In this document: one piece after another, positions 9,301-16,767 of the stretch
Numbering within the stretch: the first letter of the stretch is position 1
Layout of the letters: each line of letters starts with the position of its first letter
Origin: Rhizopus sp. PT2906
Taxonomy: Eukaryota > Mucoromycota > Mucoromycetes > Mucorales > Rhizopodaceae
Length of the DNA: 18,181 bases
Direction: 5' to 3'
Assembly: GCA_025529335.1 (NCBI GenBank)
Contig: JAMYHX010000671.1
Location: 1-18,181 of the forward strand
Program-made: the position numbers and the translations under genes
Notes under the pieces: model-generated
The model's input: the letters and a program-made list of their open reading frames with translations, nothing else
The model's database searches: none
Told to the model about the DNA's origin: nothing

Positions 9301-9721
9301 AGGCGTTGTTGAAGCATATGTCGGTATTGTTCAAGGATTAAATCATACACCCTCTGCTCCAGCCTTACTGCCTTACCTTCCTCCTGTCTTTGAGTTCATT
9401 CATGTCATTGCTGCTGATCCAACAAAAGGTGATTCACTTACAAGATCCATCATTGGGTTGTTAGGGTAAGTTGCGCTTGTTTTGAAAATACACGGTATTA
9501 ATCTTTATACAGTGATCTCGCTGAAACATTTGGATTACAACTAAAGGACTTTTTCTTACAAGACTGGATCGCACAATTGTTAAAGGAAGCTAGAACAAGC
9601 CGACACTGCGGACAGTCTACTAAAGAAACAGCACGTTGGGCTAAAGAGGTAAGCACCATGTAAAGTATTTTACAAGTCTACTCACATTTTATTGTAGATG
9701 ATCAAGCGTGCAACTCAATAA
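6353..9721 (+). CDS. KAP95: Importin subunit beta-1 (karyopherin Kap95)
   Basis: The nuclear import receptor that carries importin-alpha/cargo through the nuclear pore and is released by Ran-GTP. Exons: 6353-6392, 6446-6504, 6565-6669, 6748-6825, 6887-6940, 6994-7137, 7186-7262, 7314-7389, 7448-7597, 7657-7767, 7823-8341, 8392-8580, 8639-9465, 9513-9648 and 9698-9721; 14 GT-AG introns of 47-78 nt; 862 aa, matching yeast Kap95 (861). The whole protein is a HEAT-repeat solenoid. Recognisable pieces include MSAGLALKNSL near the N-terminus (importin-N region), IAAIAEIELPLNAWPDL, NREAAVMAFGSILDGPD, WTLGRICEL, and the acidic loop EEDYDEDEW, equivalent to the loop of HEAT 8 that contacts importin-alpha. 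The end QSTKETARWAKEMIKRATQ is typical. Exons are small at the 5' end and large at the 3' end, a common pattern. The call is essentially certain. Confidence 0.97.
6517..6530. repeat. (AC)7 microsatellite in Kap95 intron 2
   Basis: Seven AC units inside the 60-nt intron 6505-6564, close to the splice donor. Confidence 0.8.
6705..6724. repeat. (AT)10 microsatellite in Kap95 intron 3
   Basis: Ten AT units inside intron 6670-6747. At 78 nt this is the second longest intron of the window, and the repeat accounts for much of the extra length. Confidence 0.85.
7611..7634. repeat. (TA)12 microsatellite in Kap95 intron 9
   Basis: Twelve TA units inside the 59-nt intron 7598-7656, filling about 40 percent of it. 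Confidence 0.85.
7771..7782. repeat. (AG)6 microsatellite in Kap95 intron 10
   Basis: Six AG units directly after the splice donor of intron 7768-7822. Their repeated AG dinucleotides lie far from the acceptor. Confidence 0.75.
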
Positions 9722-9726
9722 TTATA

Positions 9727-9965
9727 TAAATACTTCTTTCTCACACACTTTTTTTTTCTTTTCTCTCTCTCTCTCTCACCTTTTATATAATATAGTGTTT
9801 ATTATCACTTTTCTTCTTTTGTACTCATATACACACTTGTCCCCCTCTTTTTTTATTCCCCTTCAATATCAAAGCACATAAACAGACAATGGTCTTCCCC
9901 CTTTTTCCTCAAGTTTTGTTTTCCCTCTTCCCTTGCCCCTTTTCCCTTTTTTTTCTCCCCTTGAT
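9727..9965 (+). other. Pyrimidine-rich 3' flank of importin beta
   Basis: Long C/T runs, including a (CT)n stretch around 9761-9778 and blocks such as CCCCTTTTCCC near 9936-9950, fill the sequence after the Kap95 stop. It is probably 3' UTR, because the best AATAAA lies beyond it. Confidence 0.6.
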
Positions 9966-9982
9966 TTAACAGTGTTTTTTTC

Positions 9983-9988
9983 AATAAA
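9983..9988 (+). terminator. Candidate poly(A) signal of importin beta
   Basis: AATAAA 262 nt after the stop codon, followed by a TG-rich stretch (TGTTGAGTGTGC) as expected for a downstream element. It gives the longest 3' UTR in the window. Confidence 0.5.
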
Positions 9989-10191
9989 TGTTGAGTGTGC
10001 ACTGCAAAGAAAATCACATTGCATTTTTGACACATAGACAAAAGCCTTTATATATGATTATGTTTGGATATTGAATCACACTCTGTCAAGGTTCTTGTCG
10101 GAGAAGTGTGACAACTTTGGACTGTCTTTTCTCTTTTTTTTTGTAGTGTCACAGTTGCCCTCTCCATCAAAAAATAATTTTTCACTTATAA

Positions 10192-11824
10192 ATGTCAAAA
10201 CGTCAAGCTGATCAACCCGATATAAGAGAACAATCAAAGGTGTCTTCCTTTGAAGGTCGATATGGAAAAGAAGAAAAGAACGAGATGGGAGAGTTTGAGG
10301 ATAATTGGGAAGACGAAATCGAAGAAGAAGAGGTGATTGAACAACAAGAAGAAGAAGAACAAGACGGTAAAGGAAAAAAAAAGTATATATATATATATAT
10401 ATAAACTGACATCGCTTTAGGTGAAGGAATGGAAGTAGACGATGAAGAAGAAGTACAACCTGACTTGAAAGTGTATTTACCAGGACAGCCTTTAGCAGAA
10501 GGTGAAGTCTTGGAAGCAGATCCTTCCGTGTATGTCATGCTTCATAATCTCGAAGTCCATTCTCCTTTCTTAAGTTTTGATATCTTACAAGACAAGTTGG
10601 GCGATGAAAGAAAAAATGTAAGTAGAAAAGTAAAAATAAATGGGGGAGTGACTCACACTCTATAGTTCCCTGCTACGGCCTATATAGCTGCAGGTACATC
10701 TATTCCCGGCGTCAGAGATAATGAAGTACTAGTGATGAAGATGTCCTCTTTACATAAAACCCAACAAGATGGTATGCATATATTGAAGCGAGCCCCAACT
10801 TGAGAGACTGACATGTTCTAGATTCCGACGACGAGGATGATCCAGATGCATTAGACGAAGACCCAGTTCTTGAGCACCGATCGATACCACATAATGGATG
10901 TGTAAATAGAATCAGACTCATGCCTTACGCCCAAGAAAAACACATTGCGTCCACTTGGTCCGAGACGGGCAAGGTGCATATTTACGATTTGACACAAGCA
11001 GTAGATAGTTTAGAAGTGCCCGGTACACCTGCCAAGATGTCTCAAAAGCCATTATGCACCATCAACCAGCACGGACGTGACGAGGGTTATGCTATGGATT
11101 GGTCCAGACTTGACGTTGGCCGGTAAGTTTAAAATGAGCTTGTTGTATATGTATGTACTGATGTTTGCATCCCAGTCTCTTGACAGGTGACAACAGTGGA
11201 AAGATATATCAAACAGTGCTCACGCCCACAGGTGTGCAGACAGATTCAGTTGCATTTAGAGAACACAGATCATCTGTCGAAGATCTTCAATGGTCACCTA
11301 CAGAAACAACCGTCTTTGCGTCCTGCTCATCTGATCAGACCGTCAAGATTTGGGATACACGTAACAAGAAGCGATCGGCCGTGAGCGTGCACGCGTCAAG
11401 TTCGGACGTGAACGTGATCACCTGGAACACAAAGGCAGCTTACTTATTAGCCAGTGGGCACGACGATGGCATCTTTAGTATCTGGGATCTTCGTACATTC
11501 AAATCCAATAACGGCAAACCCACGCCAGTGGCTACCTTCAAGTGGCATCACGCACCCATCACATCTATCGAATGGCATCCAACAGAAGAATCTGTCTTGG
11601 CTGTTTCCGGCGCCGATAACCAGTTGACCCTCTGGGATCTCTCAGTCGAACCAGATACGGAACAAGACGGACAAATGACACATGAGGACGTGCCGCCTCA
11701 GCTGTTGTTTGTTCATCAGGGACAAGAAGATATTAAGGAATTACATTTCCATAGGCAAATACCTGGTTGTGTGATCAGTACGGCAAACACAGGAGTCAAC
11801 ATTTTCAAGACGATCAGTATTTAG
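10192..11824 (+). CDS. RRB1: Ribosome assembly protein Rrb1/GRWD1 (WD40 repeat)
   Basis: A nuclear WD40 factor needed for 60S subunit assembly; yeast Rrb1 is the dedicated chaperone of ribosomal protein L3 (uL3). Exons: 10192-10366, 10421-10617, 10666-10771, 10822-11122 and 11176-11824; GT-AG introns of 54, 48, 50 and 53 nt; 475 aa (yeast Rrb1 511, human GRWD1 446). The N-terminus is strongly acidic (residues about 34-70, runs of E and D). Then comes the histone-binding-like segment DPSVYVMLHNLEVHSPFLSF (about 92-111) shared with the RbAp48 family. A second acidic insert, DSDDEDDPDALDED, begins exon 4. WD repeats follow, for example HRSSVEDLQWSP, SSDQTVKIWDTR, GHDDGIFSIWDLR and GADNQLTLWDLS. 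The C-terminal FVHQGQEDIKELHFHRQIPG is characteristic of this family. It converges on the next gene with only 10 nt between stop codons. Confidence 0.96.
10384..10403. repeat. (TA)10 microsatellite in RRB1 intron 1
   Basis: Ten TA units inside the 54-nt intron 10367-10420, followed by a CTGAC branch-point-like string and a TTTAG acceptor. Confidence 0.85.
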
Positions 11825-11833
11825 AATTTTTTT

Positions 11834-11839
11834 TTTATT
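11834..11839 (-). terminator. Poly(A) signal overlapping the transcription-factor stop codon
   Basis: The minus strand reads CAATAAAAA. AATAAA spans 11839-11834 and includes the stop TAA (11837-11835). Cleavage downstream would fall within the 3' end of RRB1. Confidence 0.45.
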
Positions 11840-14731
11840 GAAATAAATAATCATACAAGCTACTACAGAAACCTGTGCTATCAGGCGTCCCCCAGAATGA
11901 GCTGTTTTCAAAGAGATCCATAGAGTCATGAGATATAAGTGGCATAGTGAACGTGTTGGTTTGTTCGATGTTATTGTTCATACCAGTTAGCATCAAGTGG
12001 TTATGAAGAGTATCATAGGATACAGCTTGGCTGGGCACTGTATGTAAAGGAGGTACTGGCGTATTGAAGTTGTAAGATGGAAGCAATGGATACCATTGAA
12101 GTATATTTGACTGTTCTATTACATTTTGACTGACGGGATTGAAATTAAATTGTCTGATGGAATACATATCGTTCATATTTGTTGTTCGTTGTTGTTGTTG
12201 TTGTTGTTGTTGTTGTTGCAGTAAAGCTAGATTACTATTATTATTACTTGATGTAGGTAAATTGTTCTGATTGACTTGTTGTGAAGCGTCATAAAGATTA
12301 TCTAACCAACCGAAATCAGGATTTGCCTTGTCTTCTTCCACTTCTTTTGGCTTCTGTTCTTGGCCATGCAACATCTTTGCGAATACTGGATCATGAGTAC
12401 ACAGTTTACTCCTGAGCACGCTTTTTCTAATCATCATCTCGATTGCATCTTCAGAAGACATTGTATGATTCAGCTTATCAATCATGTCCAAACTCTCCAA
12501 GAGGTTCATCTTTGCAGGATCAGATACCGACTTTTCTGGATTACATGCGTTGAAGATATGAATGAGGGTGGCCGTGACGATCGGATAGAATGCGTAGCCG
12601 CATGATACAAGGATATAATCCTTGTAACGCATCTTTTTGGAAATCTCTACAATTTTTGTTGCGGCACTTGTGCAGATCGCCAACGACGTCTGGGCTGAAA
12701 ATTTTGTATTCTTGTTGCTGTCCTTGTTGACCTTGATGAACGGTCGATGAAGTAAGATCAGGTTTGTATAGTAGACAAGAGATATGATGCCTAGTCAATG
12801 CATGTCAGTATGTCAATAAGCACGTTTATTTTTTTACCTGAAGTGGGAAAAATACTAGTTTGATCGGACGTTTCTGAAAGAGGAGGGAACGATGCCCTCC
12901 AGTTGGATAGTTCATTATCTAGAAAGGCAACAATGGCATCGCTACCATGCTCTACACAGTATGTTTGCGCCTTTGGGGTATATAGATTCTGTAGAGTTAT
13001 TCCTAAAATTTTGGATAATTTGATCATATGTACAAATGGTCGGTATAGAGGGATATCGCCTTTATACTGCTGCGCTGTTTTTTCATCAAGTGAAGGAAAT
13101 CGAGGTAAATGCTGATCTGTCTCTGTCATGACATCCATCACTTCATCATAACTAGCAAACTCTGATGGATATAGTTCATCACAATCCTTTTTTTTATGGT
13201 TAATATGATCAACTACCTCTTTTTTTTTTAAAAAAAATACCTCATCAAGTACACCCAATGGCTTCCCACTCTCTGCTGAGTATAGTCTATCAAGTATATA
13301 TGCAGACCACCAGCATCTTCGTCTAGTCTCCTTTTCATCATGAGAGATATCAAGTGCCTCACTTGACCTATTCAATTTCAAAAGTAGACACTAGCCATTT
13401 ATAAGTAACATGGACAACATTAATAAAATATCCTCTTACCCCTTGAAGTCCCTATAATAAAAAAAGATGAGAAGTTATTCTGGTAAAATAAGATATCTTG
13501 TCTTACACGAGAGCTAATAAGCCAGTGTCTTTCCCACCGTTGTTCTTTGAAAGGGACGACCAATATCAGTATAGCAGTTTGAATTGCAGTTAGATTCCAA
13601 CGGGATCTTTTAAAAACGTACTTTGAAAGCCTATCAAAAAGCGAGTTTGACGTCTTGTCGGACAAGTTCCAAGGTTTGCCGTCGTTCAGGTCCTCAGTAT
13701 CACCAAAGGCAGTACGCAATCTAATATACCTAACAGTGGTCAGGCAAATAGCAATCAGAAGAAGAGCGGGAGGAAAATTGGGACGAATGCCACGATATTC
13801 TTGGAGAAAGACAGTCTTGTTGACAACGGGTGTGCTTGGATATATGTGTGCAAAATAGCTTTTTTTTTAAAAAAAAAAAAAAAAAAAAAAAGTGAGCATA
13901 CATCATATATTTTTGTTCGTACTTACACTCTAAGAAGTCGGTCGCATAGATCTTTATCGATGCCAACCATCTTTTGAACCCACTGATCTATCGTACGAAC
14001 CTCATCTCGGGAGCGAATAAAGGTGGAATCGATCGCATCGTCAATAACATCTATTTTTTCATCAAGGTTGGCTGATTCTTCTTTTTGTACCTGTAGGACG
14101 TCTTTGTTTTTTTGTAAACAAAGACCTACAGGTGGAATGATGGCATGAACCAGATCGATGAACAAATCTTTATTAATTGACTTTAATTGTTGCTGTTTTG
14201 ACGCATTGGAAGCGATCATTCTACGAATGATCACATCATTGAGTTTTTCGGCTGAAATATCTTTTCGTTCAGGTGATCGATCTCTTTTTCGAATGCTGCT
14301 TGCCTTTGTCAAGATAGATTCGATCCTTCGTAATTTGTTTTCCAGTGATTCTGCATATCTATACAAAGTAAGTTTCGACTTGTTTTGTTGTATAAGTCAC
14401 GTTACCCTGAAGGTGGGCCCCTTTTTTTAATTCTAGAGAGTTCATAAGAAAAAGTATGTTTTTTTTTTAAAAAAAAAAGACTTACGGTATATTATATGTA
14501 CATCCTTCCTTAGCCAAAATACAATTTTTACAAGTCTTGTAACCTTCCATAATAACACATTTTGTCTTTTTTATCCTACAAAAGTCACTACAAATGTGGT
14601 AAGCTGCATATTTTTTATTCCTCCAAAGTATATGCATACCAAGCTCGTACATTACGCCTTTTTTGCGAAGGAGTGGATGGATCTGTTCGCTGTGGCGCTA
14701 TTGTTGCATAAACCCTTTTCTTTAAAGTCAT
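11835..14731 (-). CDS. Zn2Cys6 transcription factor with fungal-specific regulatory domain
   Basis: A predicted sequence-specific nuclear regulator; target genes unknown. Exons: 14731-14640, 14587-14486, 14432-14406, 14358-13927, 13858-13507, 13451-13440, 13390-13241, 13186-12838 and 12790-11835; eight GT-AG introns of 47-68 nt; 823 aa. The binuclear cluster is split by intron 1: C31-x2-C34-x6-C41-x8-C50-x2-C53-x6-C60, starting RACDFCRIKKTKC. A short exon supplies the linker KKRGPPSG, then the dimer helix YAESLENKLRRIE. The regulatory domain follows (about 210-560), with LLRVYFAHIYPSTPVVNKTV, PNFPPALLLIAIC, RRRCWWSAYILDRL, GKPLGVLDEDCD and SLVYYTNLILLHRPFIK. The C-terminal part is low complexity, with Q10 near 697-706 and N-rich segments, probably activating. 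The ATG at 14731 opens directly into basic sequence before the cluster. Splicing of the two micro-exons is inferred from frame and alignment to the family. Confidence 0.9.
11842..11847 (+). terminator. Poly(A) signal of RRB1 inside the opposing gene
   Basis: AATAAA on the plus strand, 17 nt past the RRB1 stop. It lies antisense to the last codons (LFQ region) of the transcription factor gene, so RRB1 transcripts probably run into that coding sequence. Confidence 0.5.
12189..12218 (-). repeat. (CAA)10 repeat encoding polyglutamine
   Basis: Ten uninterrupted CAA codons in the last exon of the transcription factor. It is a likely length-variable tract within a Q/N-rich tail. Confidence 0.9.
13187..13240 (-). 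other. Stop-free 54-nt intron in the transcription factor
   Basis: GTATTT donor, AAAAAG acceptor, length 54 (18 codons), and no in-frame stop, so an unspliced transcript stays open. It is treated as an intron because removal joins VLDE to DCDELYP, the usual family sequence, and because the retained peptide is an atypical F/K-rich insert. Confidence 0.7.
13220..13237. repeat. T10A8 palindromic tract in transcription-factor intron 7
   Basis: Ten T followed by eight A, self-complementary over 16 bp, inside intron 13240-13187. Confidence 0.85.
13440..13451 (-). other. 12-nt micro-exon of the transcription factor
   Basis: Flanked by TTATAG and GTAAGA splice sites, this exon encodes GLQG. Together with the next exon start (CLLLKLN) it supplies exactly 11 residues between WLISSR and RSSE. 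That is the same spacing as the usual AVRMAQDLGLH block of this family, and only this combination keeps the frame. Confidence 0.65.
13860..13891. repeat. T9A23 tract in transcription-factor intron 4
   Basis: Nine T followed by 23 A on the plus strand, adjoining the splice acceptor of intron 13926-13859. On the transcript it reads U23A9 before the AG. Confidence 0.85.
14459..14478. repeat. T10A10 perfect palindrome in transcription-factor intron 2
   Basis: Ten T followed by ten A, a perfect 20-bp palindrome near the donor of intron 14485-14433. Confidence 0.85.
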
Positions 14732-14838
14732 TAAAAGAATGGGAACAAAACGGGAAAAAAAAGCAGTGACACAGGACATTTAAATAAATGCCGTCAAGAT
14801 TTTCTTGGGTGTTTGTTGCTGCAGCTTCTTTGTCTGGG

Positions 14839-14840
<2 letters not shown>

Positions 14841-14893
<53 letters not shown>
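14841..14893. repeat. Poly(T) tract of 53 bases
   Basis: Fifty-three consecutive T on the plus strand (A on the minus). It lies 110-162 bp upstream of the transcription-factor ATG and beyond the probable end of the bromodomain gene. It may act as a nucleosome-free promoter element of the transcription factor. The exact length is uncertain, because such runs are poorly read by sequencers. Confidence 0.85.
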
Positions 14894-15014
14894 CTTTAAT
14901 GGTATCTAAAACTAGAAAAGGGAGTATCAACTGTTTTAATAAGGCCGTTCATTTGTTTGACAACAGTGTTAAAAAAATGATGCAGCAATGTTTATACATT
15001 TATAAGGAAGCTTC

Positions 15015-15020
15015 TTTATT
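15015..15020 (-). terminator. Candidate poly(A) signal of the bromodomain gene
   Basis: AATAAA on the minus strand, 38-44 nt past the stop codon. It places the transcript end well before the T53 tract. Confidence 0.5.
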
Positions 15021-15058
15021 TATATGCAAGGTTAAAATTATTATTTACATATAAGAAC

Positions 15059-16767
15059 TTAGTCTGAATCCGAGTCATCAGAGCTTGAATCAGAATCATT
15101 ATTATTATTGTTATTATTGTTATCAGAGTCACTTGAAGAGCCTATACTTGATCGTTAGTAACAAACAAAAAAAAGAAAACAATCTACAACATACCTCCAT
15201 CACTGTGGTGACGCTCCTTTCGAACCGCCTTCTTTCCAGAAGACGCCGTTCCACTATTTACAAATTCGTGTAGTTTCTTTAACGTTTTTATATCCAAAGA
15301 GTCAATATCCAACACGATCTCATCTTCACCCTGACTACTCAAGTTTGGCATAGATGACTGAATGATCTGAACGATTGTGTTCAGACTATCCCCTGACAGA
15401 TTATTGATACTCTCGCTCAATTGTTTCTTTTGTTCAAACGTAAACATAGCTTCATCCTCCTCATCGCTCGAGACCTCTCTGTATTTTGTCATTCTCTTCT
15501 TTTTGGGCGTCGTTTCCTTCTTTGTCTTGTCTGAAGGTGTCGAACGCTTTCTGGAAGCTGTACTCTTTTTAGATGAAGATTTGATCGATTCAATCTGCTG
15601 CGATATATTAGCAATGTGTCTCTCTAGTTCAGCTATCTTATCCTCATCACTTGATGCCGCTGGTTGTTGTTGTTTTGTTGAAGATCTTCGTGAGGCTGGC
15701 TTTTTTGCAGGGGGTTGTGGTTCTTCTTTGGGACGCTGTGCCCATTTCTCGTTAAAAATGGCTTCAAATTGTTTAGCGATTTGGTAGATGGGCAAATGAG
15801 AAGGGTTGTAGAGGTAGCAGTTATCAAACATCAGTTTGATATCAGCAGCAAACGCATCAGGGGACTTGTATTCATTTCGATTCAGCTTTTGTTCAATAGT
15901 CGACATGTCCATAGGGCACTTTACAATGGTGGGATAATCCGGTATGTTGAGTGCCACTGGGTCGACTGGATATAAGAAAGGATAGGATAAATGTTTGTAT
16001 TTCTGCTTCTTCATCTCTCTCAGTGTCTGCATACAATATTTCATTGCCTTTGAGGTTGCAGGTGCAGTGTAAGGTTCAGGATAGTCTTTAGATGGTACAT
16101 GAATCTCTCGTTTTGGCCTTGACTCATAGTACTCATGCACTACTGTTTCTTCATAAGGTGAGTTATTTTGACTGATAGGAGGTGATAATTCCTTTGTGTG
16201 AGGTGGCATCTGTCTAAGACTCTTTTCAAATGCTGATTCGACATTTTGACAGAGCACAGAGATCATCGCTTCAGGGCCGTTGTATTTGAAGCAATTATTG
16301 AATATCAATCTCACATCAGCTACAAATTCATCCACAGTCGCATACTCATTTCTGCTAAGCTTCTGATCGACAAGTAAAAGATCCATGGGCTTTTTTATAA
16401 CTGTTGGATAATCAGGAACGTTTAATTTGACATAATCTACTGGATTTAAAAATGGCGCTGCATCTCGATGCTTCTTCAAGTTTCGTATGATGGCTGCACA
16501 GTATCGAAGTTGATCTTTTGTCATTGGGCTTCCAATTGAAGTCTATTAAAAGGTTAGTTTACTATATAAAACACACATGCACACTTGCCTTGGATTGTGA
16601 GGGTGGCGAAGGTAAAGTATCTACCATGGAACTATATAGAAAATACACAGTTAATTTCGGAATCCACACGCACGCGCCACATTTTTAATCAATTCGAACT
16701 ACGCGCGCGCTCTTTTCTAAAGAACCACATTTTACCTGTTGATAGTTTGGTTTTCAGCTGCTGACAT
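15059..16767 (-). CDS. BDF1: BET-family double bromodomain protein (Bdf1-like)
   Basis: A chromatin reader that binds acetylated histone tails and supports transcription. Exons: 16767-16736, 16631-16589, 16542-15195 and 15141-15059; introns 104, 46 and 53 nt; 501 aa, shorter than yeast Bdf1 (686). Bromodomain 1 covers about 36-137 (APFLNPVDYVKLNVPDYPTV, acetyl-lysine Asn near N113 in FKYNGPE). Bromodomain 2 covers about 192-292 (YPFLYPVDPVALNIPDYPTI, Asn near N271 in YLYNPSH). Then come a K/S-rich stretch, a short coiled coil (EDKIAELERHIANISQQIES) and the NET domain (about 393-455, FTFEQKKQLSESINNL and EIVLDIDSLDIKTLKKLHEF). The tail is a serine/acidic/asparagine run (SDSD, N8, DSDSD), typical of BET proteins. 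Intron 2 uses a GC donor. The ATG at 16767 is chosen because it splices in frame; a start at 16524 would trim 31 residues but keep both bromodomains. Confidence 0.94.
16543..16588 (-). other. GC-AG intron in the bromodomain gene
   Basis: The donor reads AAG|GCAAGTG and the acceptor TTTTAATAG, 46 nt. The extended match AG|GCAAGT is the classic form for GC donors. A nearby GT (GTGTGC) would give the wrong frame. It is the only non-GT donor among the 37 introns inferred here. Confidence 0.75.
16632..16735 (-). other. 104-nt first intron of the bromodomain gene with CG-alternating runs
   Basis: This is about twice the length of the other introns. It contains ACGCGCGCGC at 16701-16710 and CACACGCACGCGCCAC at 16663-16678, unusual in this AT-rich sequence. 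The sites are GTAAAA and TATATAG. Confidence 0.7.

Noticed and set aside
10100..10155. TGTGACA/TGTCACA inverted repeat upstream of RRB1
   Set aside because: It is only 7 bp per arm, within chance expectation, with no further symmetry.
12541..12798. 85-codon minus-strand frame with HISCLLYKPDL
   Set aside because: It is a shifted reading of the last transcription-factor exon; the correct frame gives SLVYYTNLILLHRPFIK, typical of the family.
14583..14600. Zinc cluster with an apparent C-x3-C first pair (ICSDFC)
   Set aside because: The first Cys in that reading lies in intron 1. Splicing at 14640/14587 gives RACDFC with normal C-x2-C spacing.
14788..15054. Plus-strand ORF across the poly(T) tract
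   Set aside because: It is mostly a phenylalanine run from T53, flanked by intergenic sequence; no gene character.
15377..15787. 136-codon open frame on the plus strand
   Set aside because: It is the antisense shadow of the bromodomain coding exon; its composition (S, F, L, C runs) mirrors the K/E/S-rich sense sequence.
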